Part shown: positions 17,806 through 26,853 of the stretch, one piece after another
Layout: each line of letters starts with the position of its first letter
How positions within the stretch are numbered: position 1 is the first letter of the stretch
Assembly (NCBI GenBank): GCA_017550525.1
Contig: JAFZOU010000096.1
Coordinates: forward strand, 51,443-115,442
Length of the DNA: 64,000 nt
Reading direction: 5' to 3'
DNA from: Bacteroidales bacterium
GTDB lineage: Bacteria; Bacteroidota; Bacteroidia; Bacteroidales; UBA932
Position numbers and translations under genes: made by a program
The notes under the pieces: model-generated
Databases searched by the model: none
The model's input: only the letters and a program-made list of their open reading frames with translations
What the model was told of the DNA's origin: nothing

Positions 17806-18117
17806 ATGAAAGTTGCAACAAATACCAATTTCAATGAGCTTCTTCAGGATGAGAAGCTTGTAATAGTTGATTTCTGGGCCACCTGGTGCGGCCCCTGCCG
17901 CATGCTCTCTCCCATCCTGGACCAGGTAGAGGAAGAGATGCCGGACCAGATCACTGTTGTGAAGGTGAACGTGGATGACGCAGATGAAATTGCCGCCCAG
18001 TACCGCATCATGAGCATTCCCACCCTCCTCTTTGTGAAGAACGGTGAGATTGTGGACAAGACCGTTGGCGCAATGCCCAAGCCCGCCCTCCTGGAAAAGA
18101 TCAAGGCAAACCTGTAG
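17806..18117 (+). CDS. trxA: Thioredoxin
   Basis: 103-residue cytoplasmic thiol-disulfide reductase. The active site WCGPC is at residues 27-31 in VDFWATWCGPCRML, and the cis-proline loop is MSIPTLLFVKNG. No signal peptide is present. It leads a long run of housekeeping genes, with the LOG-family gene 2 bp downstream. Function is assigned with high confidence from motif, size and complete fold. Confidence 0.96.
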   Translation: MKVATNTNFNELLQDEKLVIVDFWATWCGPCRMLSPILDQVEEEMPDQITVVKVNVDDADEIAAQYRIMSIPTLLFVKNGEIVDKTVGAMPKPALLEKIKANL

Positions 18118-18119
18118 GG

Positions 18120-18653
18120 ATGAAAAAGGTTGCCGTTTTCTGCTCGGCCAGCAATAAGATTGACCCTAAGTACAATGAGGCCGCAAGGGAACTCACCCGC
18201 GGGCTTCACGCCAAAGGATATGGTCTTGTATCCGGCGGCGGCGCAATAGGCACTATGGGAGCCATCACTGATGAATCCATTAAATGGGGCGGAGATCATA
18301 CCGCAGTGCTTCCTGAATTCATGAGGGGTCTTGAGAATCCCGGTGTTTCCAGAGTAATCTGGACAGACACCATGGCAAGCCGCAAGGCCGCAATGCGTGA
18401 GGGCACGGTGGCCGTGATAGCGCTTCCTGGAGGTATCGGCACACTTGATGAACTCATTGAGACCCATACCCTCAGGAAACTCCATAAGTACTCCGGGAAC
18501 CTTTACGCCCTTAATATTGACGGCTTCTATAATCCCCTGAAGGCCCTTCTGGACCATTTTGTGGAGACTGGGATGCTTGAGCCCCAGGACCGTGCCCTTG
18601 TGAAATTCCCGGAAACCGTGGAAGAGCTTCTTAACTGCTTTGAAGGAGATTAA
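18120..18653 (+). CDS. LOG-family protein (TIGR00730-type, putative cytokinin riboside phosphoribohydrolase fold)
   Basis: 177 residues with the Rossmann-like LOG fold. The nucleotide-binding signature GLVSGGGAIGTMG is near residues 35-50, and the PGGxGTxxE motif is ALPGGIGTLDELIE. In plants and some bacteria LOG enzymes release nucleobases from nucleoside monophosphates; the bacterial substrate is often unknown. It starts 2 bp after trxA and its end overlaps the prenyl synthase gene by 14 bp. Confidence 0.88.
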   Translation: MKKVAVFCSASNKIDPKYNEAARELTRGLHAKGYGLVSGGGAIGTMGAITDESIKWGGDHTAVLPEFMRGLENPGVSRVIWTDTMASRKAAMREGTVAVIALPGGIGTLDELIETHTLRKLHKYSGNLYALNIDGFYNPLKALLDHFVETGMLEPQDRALVKFPETVEELLNCFEGD

Positions 18654-19608
18654 AGCATATCTGCAGCCCTGGCTGGACAAGGTGGAGAGTGTCATCGAAG
18701 ACGCCCTCCGCTCGGACGTGTCCCTCCTTGAAGCCACCAACCGTTCCCTCAGGGAAAACCCCGGCAAGATGATGAGGCCGTCCCTGGCACTCCTCTGCGC
18801 CGCAGCGGTGGGTGCGCCCAATGAAGACACCATAAAGTTTGCCGCGGCGGCGGAACTTCTCCATAACGCCACCCTTCTCCACGATGACGTAGTGGACTGT
18901 GCTTCTGAGCGCAGGGGCCGTCCCACGGTGGCAAGTTTCCTTAACCCGCACGCCTCCGTCCTCATAGGAGATTACTGGCTGGTTAAGGCGGTGTCCACCA
19001 TCCTTGGCGCATCCCGTAACACAGACCGCGTAACAAGGATCTTTGCCGCAACCCTTGGTCACCTTGCGGAGGGTGAACTCCTCCAGATGGAGAAGGCGGT
19101 AAAGGGTGACACCACCCAGCAGGATTACGAGCGCATCATCTACTGCAAGACGGCATCGCTCTTTGAGGCATCGGCCCTTAGCGCAGCGGTCTCTGTTGGC
19201 GCGCCGGAAGAGTCTGTCAAGGCCCTTGGAGAGTTTGCAAGGCTTCTTGGAATGGCCTTTCAGGTAAAGGACGACTGGATGGATTACGCCTCCGGAGAAG
19301 ACACCCTTGGAAAGCCCGTCGGGATAGACCTTAAGGAGCAGAAGATAACCCAGCCGCTCCTCTGCGCCCTTGAGGGTGCGGAGAATGAGGCCGATATAAG
19401 GGATAAGGTTACAAGGATTGCCGATAACCCCGCCCTTGCCGGAGAGGTCCTTTCATTCGTAAAGGACCGCGGCGGCATTGAAAAGAGCGCAGTCAAGGTG
19501 GATGAACATATTGAAAAGGCTATCGGCCTGTTGGGTTTCCTCCCGGAAGGCCCTGCCAAAGACCGCCTTGTAACCATAGCCCGTTACGTTGGGGAGAGGG
19601 GAAAATGA
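18640..19608 (+). CDS. Trans-polyprenyl diphosphate synthase
   Basis: 322-residue all-helical isoprenoid chain-elongating enzyme, probably making the octa- or heptaprenyl tail of menaquinone. The first Asp-rich motif is LLHDDVVD (residues 79-86) followed by RRGRPT; the second is DDWMDYASGEDTLGKPVG. Chain length cannot be fixed from sequence alone. The start codon is TTG at 18640: no ATG exists upstream and the next Met is within the fold (residue 45). The 14-bp overlap with the LOG gene suggests coupled translation. Confidence 0.9.
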   Translation: MKEIKAYLQPWLDKVESVIEDALRSDVSLLEATNRSLRENPGKMMRPSLALLCAAAVGAPNEDTIKFAAAAELLHNATLLHDDVVDCASERRGRPTVASFLNPHASVLIGDYWLVKAVSTILGASRNTDRVTRIFAATLGHLAEGELLQMEKAVKGDTTQQDYERIIYCKTASLFEASALSAAVSVGAPEESVKALGEFARLLGMAFQVKDDWMDYASGEDTLGKPVGIDLKEQKITQPLLCALEGAENEADIRDKVTRIADNPALAGEVLSFVKDRGGIEKSAVKVDEHIEKAIGLLGFLPEGPAKDRLVTIARYVGERGK

Positions 19609-20585
19609 TGAAGGTGTACGGTAATACGGACGTTGTGGATGCCCTTCACCGTATGGTGGAAAGCGGCCATGTGCCTCATGCCATCCTCCTTCATCAGGAC
19701 GACGGAGCCGGTGCCTTCCCAATTGCCCTTAACTTCCTTGAGGATCTGTATGGCGGCAATCCCCGCGTCCAGAAATTAATCCACCCTGATATCCACTTCG
19801 TGTTCCCGGTTGCGGGTTCAGACAAACCCGTCTCACAGAATTTCATCGGCCCTTTCAGGGAGCTTCTACAGGACAATCCGTACTTCTTTGAGAACGAGCT
19901 TTATGAGGCTATCGGCATAGAAGGGAAGCAGAGTAACATCTCCGTCAATGAGGCCAGGGCTCTCCTGGATAAGCTCTCCCTCAGCGCTGTGGAAGGAGGA
20001 TACCGCACCGTTGTGATGTACCTCCCGGAAAAGATGAACGCCCAGGCAGCAAACGCCCTTCTCAAAATGGTGGAGGAACCGCCTCAGAAAACGCTGTTCC
20101 TTCTCATTACGCAGGCTCCTGAAAAGGTGCTTGTGACCATCGCCTCCCGCTGCCTGCATATCAGGATTCAGCCGCTTTCAATGGAGGCCGATTCCATTGT
20201 CCACGCACGTGAAGTGGCAGGTGCGGCAGTCCTAAGGGACCTCTTCCACGATATCCTGGAGGCTATATCGGCCAGAAATCTCCTTCAGGCGCTTGAAACG
20301 GCCGATGCCGTGGCTGATCTTAAGGACAGGGAAAAGCAGAAGTCTTTCTGCAGGCTTGCATCGGAGGATCTCCGCCGCATCTTCCTTGTCCAGAAAACTC
20401 CTGGGCTGGCGGTTCTCCCGGAGGGGGAGGAAGACTGGTTCCGCCGTATGGCGGGAGCCCTCAAACCCACTTTCCCCAGAAAGGCAAATGAGGCGCTGGA
20501 GCGTGCCCTCACGCTCCTTGAGCGCAATGTTAACCAGAAAATCCTGTTCACAGACCTTGTGAGCAAACTATATATATCGCTATGA
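19605..20585 (+). CDS. holB: DNA polymerase III delta' subunit
   Basis: 326-residue clamp-loader subunit of the AAA+ fold. It contains PHAILLHQDDGAG in the position of the P-loop, which is degenerate, as expected for delta', and the sensor-type signature NAQAANALLKMVEEPPQKT. It helps load the sliding clamp during replication. The start overlaps the prenyl synthase stop by 4 bp, and its stop overlaps ricT by 4 bp, so the genes are translated as a coupled set. Confidence 0.88.
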   Translation: MMKVYGNTDVVDALHRMVESGHVPHAILLHQDDGAGAFPIALNFLEDLYGGNPRVQKLIHPDIHFVFPVAGSDKPVSQNFIGPFRELLQDNPYFFENELYEAIGIEGKQSNISVNEARALLDKLSLSAVEGGYRTVVMYLPEKMNAQAANALLKMVEEPPQKTLFLLITQAPEKVLVTIASRCLHIRIQPLSMEADSIVHAREVAGAAVLRDLFHDILEAISARNLLQALETADAVADLKDREKQKSFCRLASEDLRRIFLVQKTPGLAVLPEGEEDWFRRMAGALKPTFPRKANEALERALTLLERNVNQKILFTDLVSKLYISL

Positions 20586-21718
20586 AAGATTATAGCAATG
20601 AATCAATCCAGTTCGACTGCTTCCGCGGCTGCACTGTTGTGACAGACGAGGAAACGGGAGAAAAAGATATACGCTACCGTCAGGGCTGCTGCAAGCTTGA
20701 GGTGTATGACACCCTTAAGGGCATAGCCCAGGAGCAGTGGGACGGCTATTTCGAGGTCCGTTTCAAGAATACCCGCAAGGGCATCTACGTGAATGCTTCC
20801 GGCCAGAGTATCAAAACCGGAGACCTTGTGGTGGTTGAGGCCGCTACGGGCCATGATTTAGGAATTGTAACACTTGAAGGGCCCATAGTTGCCCGTCAGA
20901 TGAAGTGCCGTGGGATAGACCCCGCTCAGCAGGAGCTAAAGAAAATCTACCGCAAGGCGCGCCCTTTTGACATCCAGCGCTGGCAGGAGGCAATTGCCCG
21001 CGAGGAGGAGACCATGATCCGCGCACGCGTTCTTGCCGCAAATCTTGGCCTTGAGATGAAGATAGGGGATGTAGAGTTCCAGGGAGACGGCACCAAGGCC
21101 ATTTTCTATTACATTGCCGATGGCCGCGTGGACTTCCGCCAGCTCATCAAGGATTTTGCGGAAGAGTTCCATATCCGCGTGGAGATGAAGCAGATAGGCG
21201 CCCGTCAGGAAGCAGGTCTCATCGGCGGTCTTGGCGTTTGCGGCCGTGAGCTTTGCTGCGCCAACTACATCACGGAGTTCAAGTCCATCACTACCGCCGC
21301 AGCCCGCGTCCAGGACCTCTCCCTGAACCCTCAGAAACTGGCCGGCCAGTGCGGAAAGCTCAAGTGCTGCCTCAATTATGAGGTTGCGGCTTATACGGAT
21401 GCCCGCTCCCGCCTTCCCCGTGTGAATGAGCCTCTGGAGCTGGAGGACGGCCAGGCTTTCCTTGTAAAAACGGACATCCTTGCCGGAATGCTGTACTTCT
21501 CTTATGAGAAGGGCTCCCTCACAAAGGTATATGGATTGACTGCCGATGAAGTGAGGGAAATCCAGGCCATGAACCGCCGCGGAGAACGTCCCGCCACGCT
21601 TCAGGAAGAGCCTGAGCGCTCTCCGGAGTTTATATCGGCCGTTGGCGATGACGCAATCAATCGCTTCGACCCTGAAAAGAAACGCAAGAAACGCCGCAAA
21701 AACCGTAACAGGAAGTAA
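20582..21718 (+). CDS. ricT: PSP1-domain / RicT (YaaT)-like protein
   Basis: 378 residues. The PSP1 core includes the paired-cysteine signatures GGLGVCGRELCCANY and CGKLKCCLNYE (about residues 215-265), which in B. subtilis RicT help hold iron-sulfur clusters of the Ric complex. The C-terminus is a lysine/arginine-rich tail (KKRKKRRKNRNRK) likely to bind nucleic acid. In many Bacteroidota it sits next to holB, as here. Its role in this phylum is not settled; RNA metabolism or cell-fate regulation is by analogy. Confidence 0.85.
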   Translation: MKDYSNESIQFDCFRGCTVVTDEETGEKDIRYRQGCCKLEVYDTLKGIAQEQWDGYFEVRFKNTRKGIYVNASGQSIKTGDLVVVEAATGHDLGIVTLEGPIVARQMKCRGIDPAQQELKKIYRKARPFDIQRWQEAIAREEETMIRARVLAANLGLEMKIGDVEFQGDGTKAIFYYIADGRVDFRQLIKDFAEEFHIRVEMKQIGARQEAGLIGGLGVCGRELCCANYITEFKSITTAAARVQDLSLNPQKLAGQCGKLKCCLNYEVAAYTDARSRLPRVNEPLELEDGQAFLVKTDILAGMLYFSYEKGSLTKVYGLTADEVREIQAMNRRGERPATLQEEPERSPEFISAVGDDAINRFDPEKKRKKRRKNRNRK

Positions 21719-22626
21719 TGGGTCACGGAAAACTGAAAAAATTTGCTCAGAATGCCACTTTCCGCTGCCTCCTGCAGCCGGACGCCTCTGCCGTGCTGGC
21801 TCCAAAGGTCCCCGGCTCCAAGGCTCTTGTCCTTAAGGATCATCCCATCAAGGGCAACTGGGGGAAGGAGATGTTCGGCAATGACCATCCCATTGTCCTG
21901 GAACTTGGATGCGGCAAGGGGGATTACACCATCGCCCTGGCCCTGAGGCATCCTGAAATCAACTTTATTGGCGTTGACATCAAGGGCGCCCGCCTCTGGT
22001 CCGGTGCCAAATACGCAACTGAGAACGCCCTTCCAAACGTAGCTTTCCTACGTACCCGGATTGAGTTCATAGGGGCTTTCTTCGGCCCCTCTGAGGTTTC
22101 TGAAATCTGGCTCACCTTCTCCGATCCCCAGCTTCGCGGCTCAGAGAACGCCAGACTCTCATCGCCCATGTTCCTGGAGCGTTACAGCGGCTTCCTCCGC
22201 CCCGGAGGAATAGTCCACCTAAAGACTGATTCACGCTACCTCTACGAATACACTCAGGCTGTCTGTAAGGTCAATAACCTTCAGGTACTTGCATACGGTA
22301 CTGATATTTACAGAGAGGGGATACATATCCTTGAACCGTCGGCTGCGCCGACCCCTCCCACTTCGTGGGCCCCTCCCTCTTATCCGGCCGAGGGTGGCCA
22401 GAGGTTCCAGGACATGTATCCCCTCTCTATTGAGGAAGTGACCTCTGTGCAGACGTTCTATGAGAAGATGTTCCTTGAGATGGGGCTGCCAATAACGTAT
22501 ATGGCGTTTACGTTGGAGCATGAGGGGGCGTTTGTGGGGCCGGGAGAGGCTTTTGACCATGAGTTTTGGCTTCAGAAGGAAGGGCCAAGACGCACATTTT
22601 CGCATCAACCTAACAAAAAACAGTAA
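21718..22626 (+). CDS. trmB: tRNA (guanine46-N7)-methyltransferase with inserted repeat segment
   Basis: 302 residues, longer than the usual 215-240. The SAM-binding motif is LELGCGKGDYTIALA, followed by FIGVDIKGARLWSG and the family motif WLTFSDPQ. The C-terminal part TFYEKMFLEMGLPITYMAF is also conserved. Between TDIYREG and SIEEVTSVQ lies a proline/alanine-rich stretch of about 35 residues (199-237) encoded by palindromic DNA and not expected in TrmB. Because it falls in a loop before the last helix, activity could be retained. Its start overlaps the ricT stop by 1 bp. Confidence 0.9.
   Translation: MGHGKLKKFAQNATFRCLLQPDASAVLAPKVPGSKALVLKDHPIKGNWGKEMFGNDHPIVLELGCGKGDYTIALALRHPEINFIGVDIKGARLWSGAKYATENALPNVAFLRTRIEFIGAFFGPSEVSEIWLTFSDPQLRGSENARLSSPMFLERYSGFLRPGGIVHLKTDSRYLYEYTQAVCKVNNLQVLAYGTDIYREGIHILEPSAAPTPPTSWAPPSYPAEGGQRFQDMYPLSIEEVTSVQTFYEKMFLEMGLPITYMAFTLEHEGAFVGPGEAFDHEFWLQKEGPRRTFSHQPNKKQ
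22312..22428. repeat. Compound palindromic insertion inside trmB
   Basis: Perfect 15-bp outer arms, AGAGAGGGGATACAT (22312-22326) and ATGTATCCCCTCTCT (22414-22428). Between them are three small hairpins: GTCGGC/GCCGAC, CCCAC/GTGGG and CCCTC/GAGGG. The whole 117 bp (39 codons) is read in frame with no stop. Confidence 0.75.
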
Positions 22627-22627
22627 T

Positions 22628-22951
22628 ATGGCTAAACTGCTGTACACAATGGGAGAGGTGGCCGATATGCTTTCAGAAGCACCGTCGGCCGTACGTTACT
22701 GGAGCAACTACTTTGAGAAGTACGTGAAGCCCCAGCGTAACGCAAAGGGCAACCGCCTGTACCATCCTGAAGATATCGAGACCTTGAAGCAGATCCAGTT
22801 CATGGTGAAGAATCAGGGACTTACACTGGAAGGCGCAATGCAGAGATTGAAGGAGGACCACCGTAGCGTAGACCGCCGCGTGAAGGCCCTTGACAGCCTT
22901 AAGGCTATCCGTGAACAGCTTGTAGCAGTGAGGGACGTGATATGCAAGTAA
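22628..22951 (+). CDS. MerR-family transcriptional regulator (short)
   Basis: 107 residues. The N-terminal winged helix is MAKLLYTMGEVADMLSEAPSAVRYWSNYF, with the wing NRLYHPEDIETLKQIQFMVKNQGLTLEGA; a short coiled coil follows and no effector domain. An ATG further upstream (22520) lies inside trmB in another frame and would add unrelated residues, so 22628, 1 bp after the trmB stop, is chosen. Bacteroidetes genomes commonly carry this small MerR beside the nif3-like gene. Target genes are unknown. Confidence 0.85.
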   Translation: MAKLLYTMGEVADMLSEAPSAVRYWSNYFEKYVKPQRNAKGNRLYHPEDIETLKQIQFMVKNQGLTLEGAMQRLKEDHRSVDRRVKALDSLKAIREQLVAVRDVICK

Positions 22952-23733
22952 GGGATATAGTTAGGGCTATAGAGGAATTTGCACCCCGCGGAGTGCAGGA
23001 GAGCTGGGATAACAGCGGGCTTCTCATTGGGAGTCCAGAGGATGAGGTGAAGGGCGTCCTGGTGGGTTTTGACTGCACCGTAGAACTCATTGAGGAAGCT
23101 GTCTCAAGGGGCTGTGACATGGTTGTGACCCATCATCCGCTTATTTTCCGCGGGCTCAAGCAGATTGGTCCTCAGGACCCCGTGGGGGCAACCGTGATGG
23201 CTGCAATCCGTAATGGAGTGGCCGTTTATGCCGCCCATACATCGGCCGATAAAGTGCCTCAGGGGGTTAGCTGGGCTATGGCCCTGAAACTTGGTCTCCG
23301 GGATATTGAAATCCTGGAGAAGGATGAGGCCGGGAATGGCCTTGGATGCATCGGCACCCTGCCCACGCCGCTTTCCGGAAATGAGGCCCTGGAGTATGTT
23401 GGAAAGGCTTTCGGCCTTACTCTTATCAGGAGCTCTAAGCCTATTGACGGGCCAATCAGCCGGGTGGCGGTGCTTGGCGGAAGCGGCGGCGGGGAGATTG
23501 AATCGGCCTTCTGTGCCGGAGCGCAGCTTTACATTACGGCCGATGTTTCCTATCACAATTTCTTCGTGAGGGACGGCTTCATGGTGATGGATATCGGCCA
23601 TTTTGAGAGCGAAGTTGACATTGTGGACATTTTGCTTACGCAAATACGGAAAAAATTTCCTACCTTTGCAAGCTATTCATCCGGCACGCTGGACAGGAGC
23701 AATCCCGTCCACTATTTTGTGATGCATAAATAA
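22942..23733 (+). CDS. Nif3-like dinuclear metal center protein (NIF3/YbgI family)
   Basis: 263 residues. Metal-binding positions are visible as MVVTHHPLIFRGLK (His-His), AAHTSADKVPQGVSWAMA and, near the C-terminus, DIGHFESE. Some homologues carry an extra middle domain and reach about 365 residues; this one lacks it, like E. coli YbgI. The family assembles as a hexameric toroid and binds two metals; GTP cyclohydrolase-type activity is annotated for some members but not proven here. It overlaps the MerR gene by 10 bp. Confidence 0.88.
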   Translation: MQVRDIVRAIEEFAPRGVQESWDNSGLLIGSPEDEVKGVLVGFDCTVELIEEAVSRGCDMVVTHHPLIFRGLKQIGPQDPVGATVMAAIRNGVAVYAAHTSADKVPQGVSWAMALKLGLRDIEILEKDEAGNGLGCIGTLPTPLSGNEALEYVGKAFGLTLIRSSKPIDGPISRVAVLGGSGGGEIESAFCAGAQLYITADVSYHNFFVRDGFMVMDIGHFESEVDIVDILLTQIRKKFPTFASYSSGTLDRSNPVHYFVMHK

Positions 23734-23748
23734 ATCGATTTATAACAT

Positions 23749-24573
23749 ATGGCAACCAAAAAAACTACAGCAGCCAAGAAAGTAGAGGCTCCCATCGACA
23801 ACAGGGAAACCTTCGTATCTCTTCAGAAATCCTTCGGAGACTCTGAGATGAGCGTAGAGGAAAAACTCAAGACCCTCTATCAGCTTCAGGCCGCAGATTC
23901 AGAGATTGACAAGATTATCCAGCTCCGTGGCGCCCTCCCCGCAGAGGTAGAGGCCCTGGAAAATGAGATCGCAACCCTCAAGGAGCGCAGCGCTTCAATA
24001 TCGGCCGTGGTGGATCAGCTCACCCGCAATATTGCCGATGCAAAACTCTCAATCGCAGAGCACGAGGGAACCATCCAGAAATACCAGCACCAGCTGGAGA
24101 GCATCACCAACTCCCGTGAGTACGATTCCCTGAACAAGGAAATCGAGAACCAGGACCTTCTCCGTCAGATTGATGAAAAGACTATCAACGACACCCGCTA
24201 TGAGATTGGTGAGAAGAAGGCAGAACTGGACGACATAAAGGACCGCCTCACCATCCGTGAAGAGGACCTTGCCGCCAAGAAGGCAGAGCTTGAGACCATC
24301 GTAGAGGAAACCGCCAAGGAAGAGGCTGTTCTCCGCCAGCGCCGTGAAGAGTGCGCCGGCAAGATTGACGCCCGTACAATGAGCGCATATGAGCGTATCC
24401 GTGCAAGCGTGAACAACCACCTTGCCGTTGTGGGTATCTACAACGGAGACTCCTGCGGAGGATGCTTCAATACCATCACTCCCCAGCGTCGTGTAGAGAT
24501 TGCATCAAACCGCAAACTCATCATCTGCGAGCACTGCGGCCGAATCATCATCAACCCCGAATTTGATGCCTAG
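23749..24573 (+). CDS. Coiled-coil zinc-ribbon protein (CT398-like / zf-RING_7)
   Basis: 274 residues. A long coiled coil occupies residues about 40-205 (ENEIATLKERSASISAVVDQ..., ETIVEETAKEEAVLRQRREE), followed by a C-terminal C4 zinc ribbon: CGGCFN and, about 25 residues on, CEHCGRIII. The N-terminus is lysine/alanine-rich. Homologues pair with nif3-like genes in many bacteria, as here (15 bp apart), which suggests a linked but undefined role. The gene end overlaps dnaB by 8 bp. Confidence 0.87.
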   Translation: MATKKTTAAKKVEAPIDNRETFVSLQKSFGDSEMSVEEKLKTLYQLQAADSEIDKIIQLRGALPAEVEALENEIATLKERSASISAVVDQLTRNIADAKLSIAEHEGTIQKYQHQLESITNSREYDSLNKEIENQDLLRQIDEKTINDTRYEIGEKKAELDDIKDRLTIREEDLAAKKAELETIVEETAKEEAVLRQRREECAGKIDARTMSAYERIRASVNNHLAVVGIYNGDSCGGCFNTITPQRRVEIASNRKLIICEHCGRIIINPEFDA

Positions 24574-26035
24574 GAAACCTCAGGAACCCCTCAACCTGGA
24601 AGCCCTGATGGGGAACAAACCCCCTCAGGCGCTTGACGTTGAGGAGGCCGTGCTGGGTGCCATGCTGGTAGAACCGGCAACCATTGACGAATCAATGGAG
24701 GAGCTCAGCGCGGGTTGTTTCTATGACCCCCGCCACCGCAAGATCTTCGAGGCCATGAGTGCTCTTGTCAATGAGCACGTGAGCATTGACATAGTCACCG
24801 TAAGTGAGAAACTCCGTTCACGCGGAGACCTTGAGGAGATTGGCGGCCCCGTGGAGCTTGCACGCCTGTCCCAGAACATTGGCGCTGCCGCCCACATTGA
24901 GTACTACATCAAGATCCTCAAGCAGAAGACCATCCAGAGGGACCTCATAACGGCCTCCTACGATATCCTGAAGCAGTCATTTGATGAGTCCACAAACGTG
25001 GATGACCTCATTGACAACGCCCAGACAAAGGTCTTCGCCGCCATCCAGAACAACGTAAAGAGGGACGTCCAGGACATTGGATCCATCATCAATTCCGTGC
25101 TGGACAACCTTCAGGAGCTGCAGGGCCTCACCGGCCCTTCCGGAGTTCCTTCCGGTTATCCTTCCATAGATAGGGTAACTCAGGGCTGGCAGAAGAGTGA
25201 CCTCATTATCCTTGCGGCCCGTCCTTCCGTCGGTAAAACCGCATTTGCCCTCAACATTGCGCGCAATGCGGCCGTAGATGCCAATATGCCCGTGGCGGTG
25301 TTCTCACTGGAAATGAGTGCAGACCAGCTTGGAAAGCGTCTTATCACCACAGAGAGCGGCCTTTCCGGAGAAAAGATCAAGGGTGGTGTCAAGCTGGAAA
25401 GCTTTGAGTGGATTCAGCTTGAAGATACCCTCAAGCGCCTTGCAAAAGCACCTCTCTACATAGACGATACTCCCGGCATTCCCATCATGGAATTCCGCAC
25501 CAAGGCAAAGCGCCTTGTAAAGCAGAAGGGCGTCCGCCTCATTGTGGTGGACTATCTTCAGCTCATGCAGGGCCCCGTAGAACTAAGGGGTCTCCGTGAG
25601 CAGGAGGTGGCGGCCATTTCACGTACCCTCAAGGCTACCGCTAAGGAACTTAATATCCCTATCATAGCCCTGTCCCAGCTGTCCCGTAATGCGGTTCAGC
25701 GTACAGGCGGTATGGGTAAGCCCCAGCTCAGCGACCTCCGTGAATCCGGCTCCATCGAGCAGGATGCCGATATGGTCATCTTCATCCATCGCCCGGATTT
25801 TGTAGGTATGAGTGAAAACCCGGAGGATAAGGAGAAGGCATACATTGTGATAGCAAAGCACCGTAACGGAGAGGTCTGTGACATTGAGATGAAGTACAAG
25901 GCCGGTCAGGTGAAGTTTGTTGAGGCCGATCAAAGCCTTGACATCTATGCCCAGAGGGGCCCGGTGGCAAGTGCCGCCAATGAACCAGCTTCAGGAGGAA
26001 GCTATCAGGATTTTGATTCGTCCCAGGATTTCTGA
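24566..26035 (+). CDS. dnaB: Replicative DNA helicase DnaB
   Basis: 489-residue hexameric helicase that unwinds DNA at the replication fork. The N-terminal primase-interacting domain (LDVEEAVLGAMLVEPATIDE...) precedes the RecA-like motor with Walker A AARPSVGKTAFAL and Walker B LIVVDYLQLMQG. The motif SQLSRNAVQRTGG...LSDLRESGSIEQDAD confirms the family. No intein is present. The ATG at 24566 lies 8 bp inside the preceding gene; an ATG at 24500 would add 22 serine-rich residues that are only a frame-shifted reading of the zinc-ribbon gene. Confidence 0.96.
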   Translation: MPRKPQEPLNLEALMGNKPPQALDVEEAVLGAMLVEPATIDESMEELSAGCFYDPRHRKIFEAMSALVNEHVSIDIVTVSEKLRSRGDLEEIGGPVELARLSQNIGAAAHIEYYIKILKQKTIQRDLITASYDILKQSFDESTNVDDLIDNAQTKVFAAIQNNVKRDVQDIGSIINSVLDNLQELQGLTGPSGVPSGYPSIDRVTQGWQKSDLIILAARPSVGKTAFALNIARNAAVDANMPVAVFSLEMSADQLGKRLITTESGLSGEKIKGGVKLESFEWIQLEDTLKRLAKAPLYIDDTPGIPIMEFRTKAKRLVKQKGVRLIVVDYLQLMQGPVELRGLREQEVAAISRTLKATAKELNIPIIALSQLSRNAVQRTGGMGKPQLSDLRESGSIEQDADMVIFIHRPDFVGMSENPEDKEKAYIVIAKHRNGEVCDIEMKYKAGQVKFVEADQSLDIYAQRGPVASAANEPASGGSYQDFDSSQDF

Positions 26036-26853
26036 TGAAAAGGATAACCGTCATACTGCTTTTTACTTTGCTGGCCAGTTTTGCGGCAGGGGCACAGGGC
26101 TGCTTCCCCACGGGGGAGGAGCTCCCCTTCAAGGCAGGTGAAAAAATCAGGATGGGACTCTATTTCAAATGGGGTGCGGTGAACACGGAGGTTGCAACCG
26201 GAGACCTTGCGCTGGAGGAATCGGCCCTGAATGGGAAAAGCGTCTACAGGGCGTCCCTTATTGCCGACAGCGCACCTTTTTTCAGCGTCTTCTACGACAT
26301 GCACGAGCGTTTCGAGACCTGGTTCGCAAAGGACGCCGTGCGTCCCCTCAAGTATTACCGTAACACCAAGCAGGGGGATTACCGCGCCTTCAACAATTAT
26401 ATCTACGACTGGGACAAGAAGGAGATTCATGCCGATATAAACTTCGAGGGCAGGGGACAGCAGATCCTGGATATTCCCATCCACGACTGCGTGTGTGACA
26501 TAACGTCCATCCTGTACCTTATAAGGACTATGGACTTTTCTTCGCTTACCACCGGCCAGAAGATACCTGTAAGCTTTGCAATAGACGATACCGTGTTTGA
26601 TATCCGTCTCACATACCGTGGACGTGAGGCCGTGAAGACAAAGCGTCTTGGGAAGGTGAATTCACTAAGGTTCAGCTGCTCCGTTGTGTCAGGAGCAATG
26701 TTTGACGGTGAAACGGAGATGACTCTCTGGTTCTCCGATGACTCAAACCATGTCCCCATCGGGTTTATGGCTCCACTCAGGATTGGTTCAGTCCAGGGGT
26801 GGGTGAAGCAGCTTGAAGACCTTAAATATCCTTTTGAAGCCAGGGTAAAATGA
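26035..26853 (+). CDS. DUF3108-family exported protein
   Basis: 272 residues with a signal peptide (MKRITVILLFTLLASFAAGAQ) and a beta-rich body beginning FKAGEKIRMGLYFKWGAVNTEVATG, the usual opening of DUF3108. The segment PLKYYRNTKQGDYRAFNNYIYDW is also typical. No catalytic motif is recognised; the family is periplasmic or outer-membrane associated, of unknown role. ATG overlaps the dnaB stop by 1 bp; the rseC-like gene overlaps its end by 4 bp. Confidence 0.8.
   Translation: MKRITVILLFTLLASFAAGAQGCFPTGEELPFKAGEKIRMGLYFKWGAVNTEVATGDLALEESALNGKSVYRASLIADSAPFFSVFYDMHERFETWFAKDAVRPLKYYRNTKQGDYRAFNNYIYDWDKKEIHADINFEGRGQQILDIPIHDCVCDITSILYLIRTMDFSSLTTGQKIPVSFAIDDTVFDIRLTYRGREAVKTKRLGKVNSLRFSCSVVSGAMFDGETEMTLWFSDDSNHVPIGFMAPLRIGSVQGWVKQLEDLKYPFEARVK

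Noticed and set aside
24500-24566. Longer DnaB starting at 24500
   Set aside because: The extra residues are a frame-shifted reading of the zinc-ribbon gene; 24566 begins the normal DnaB N-terminus.
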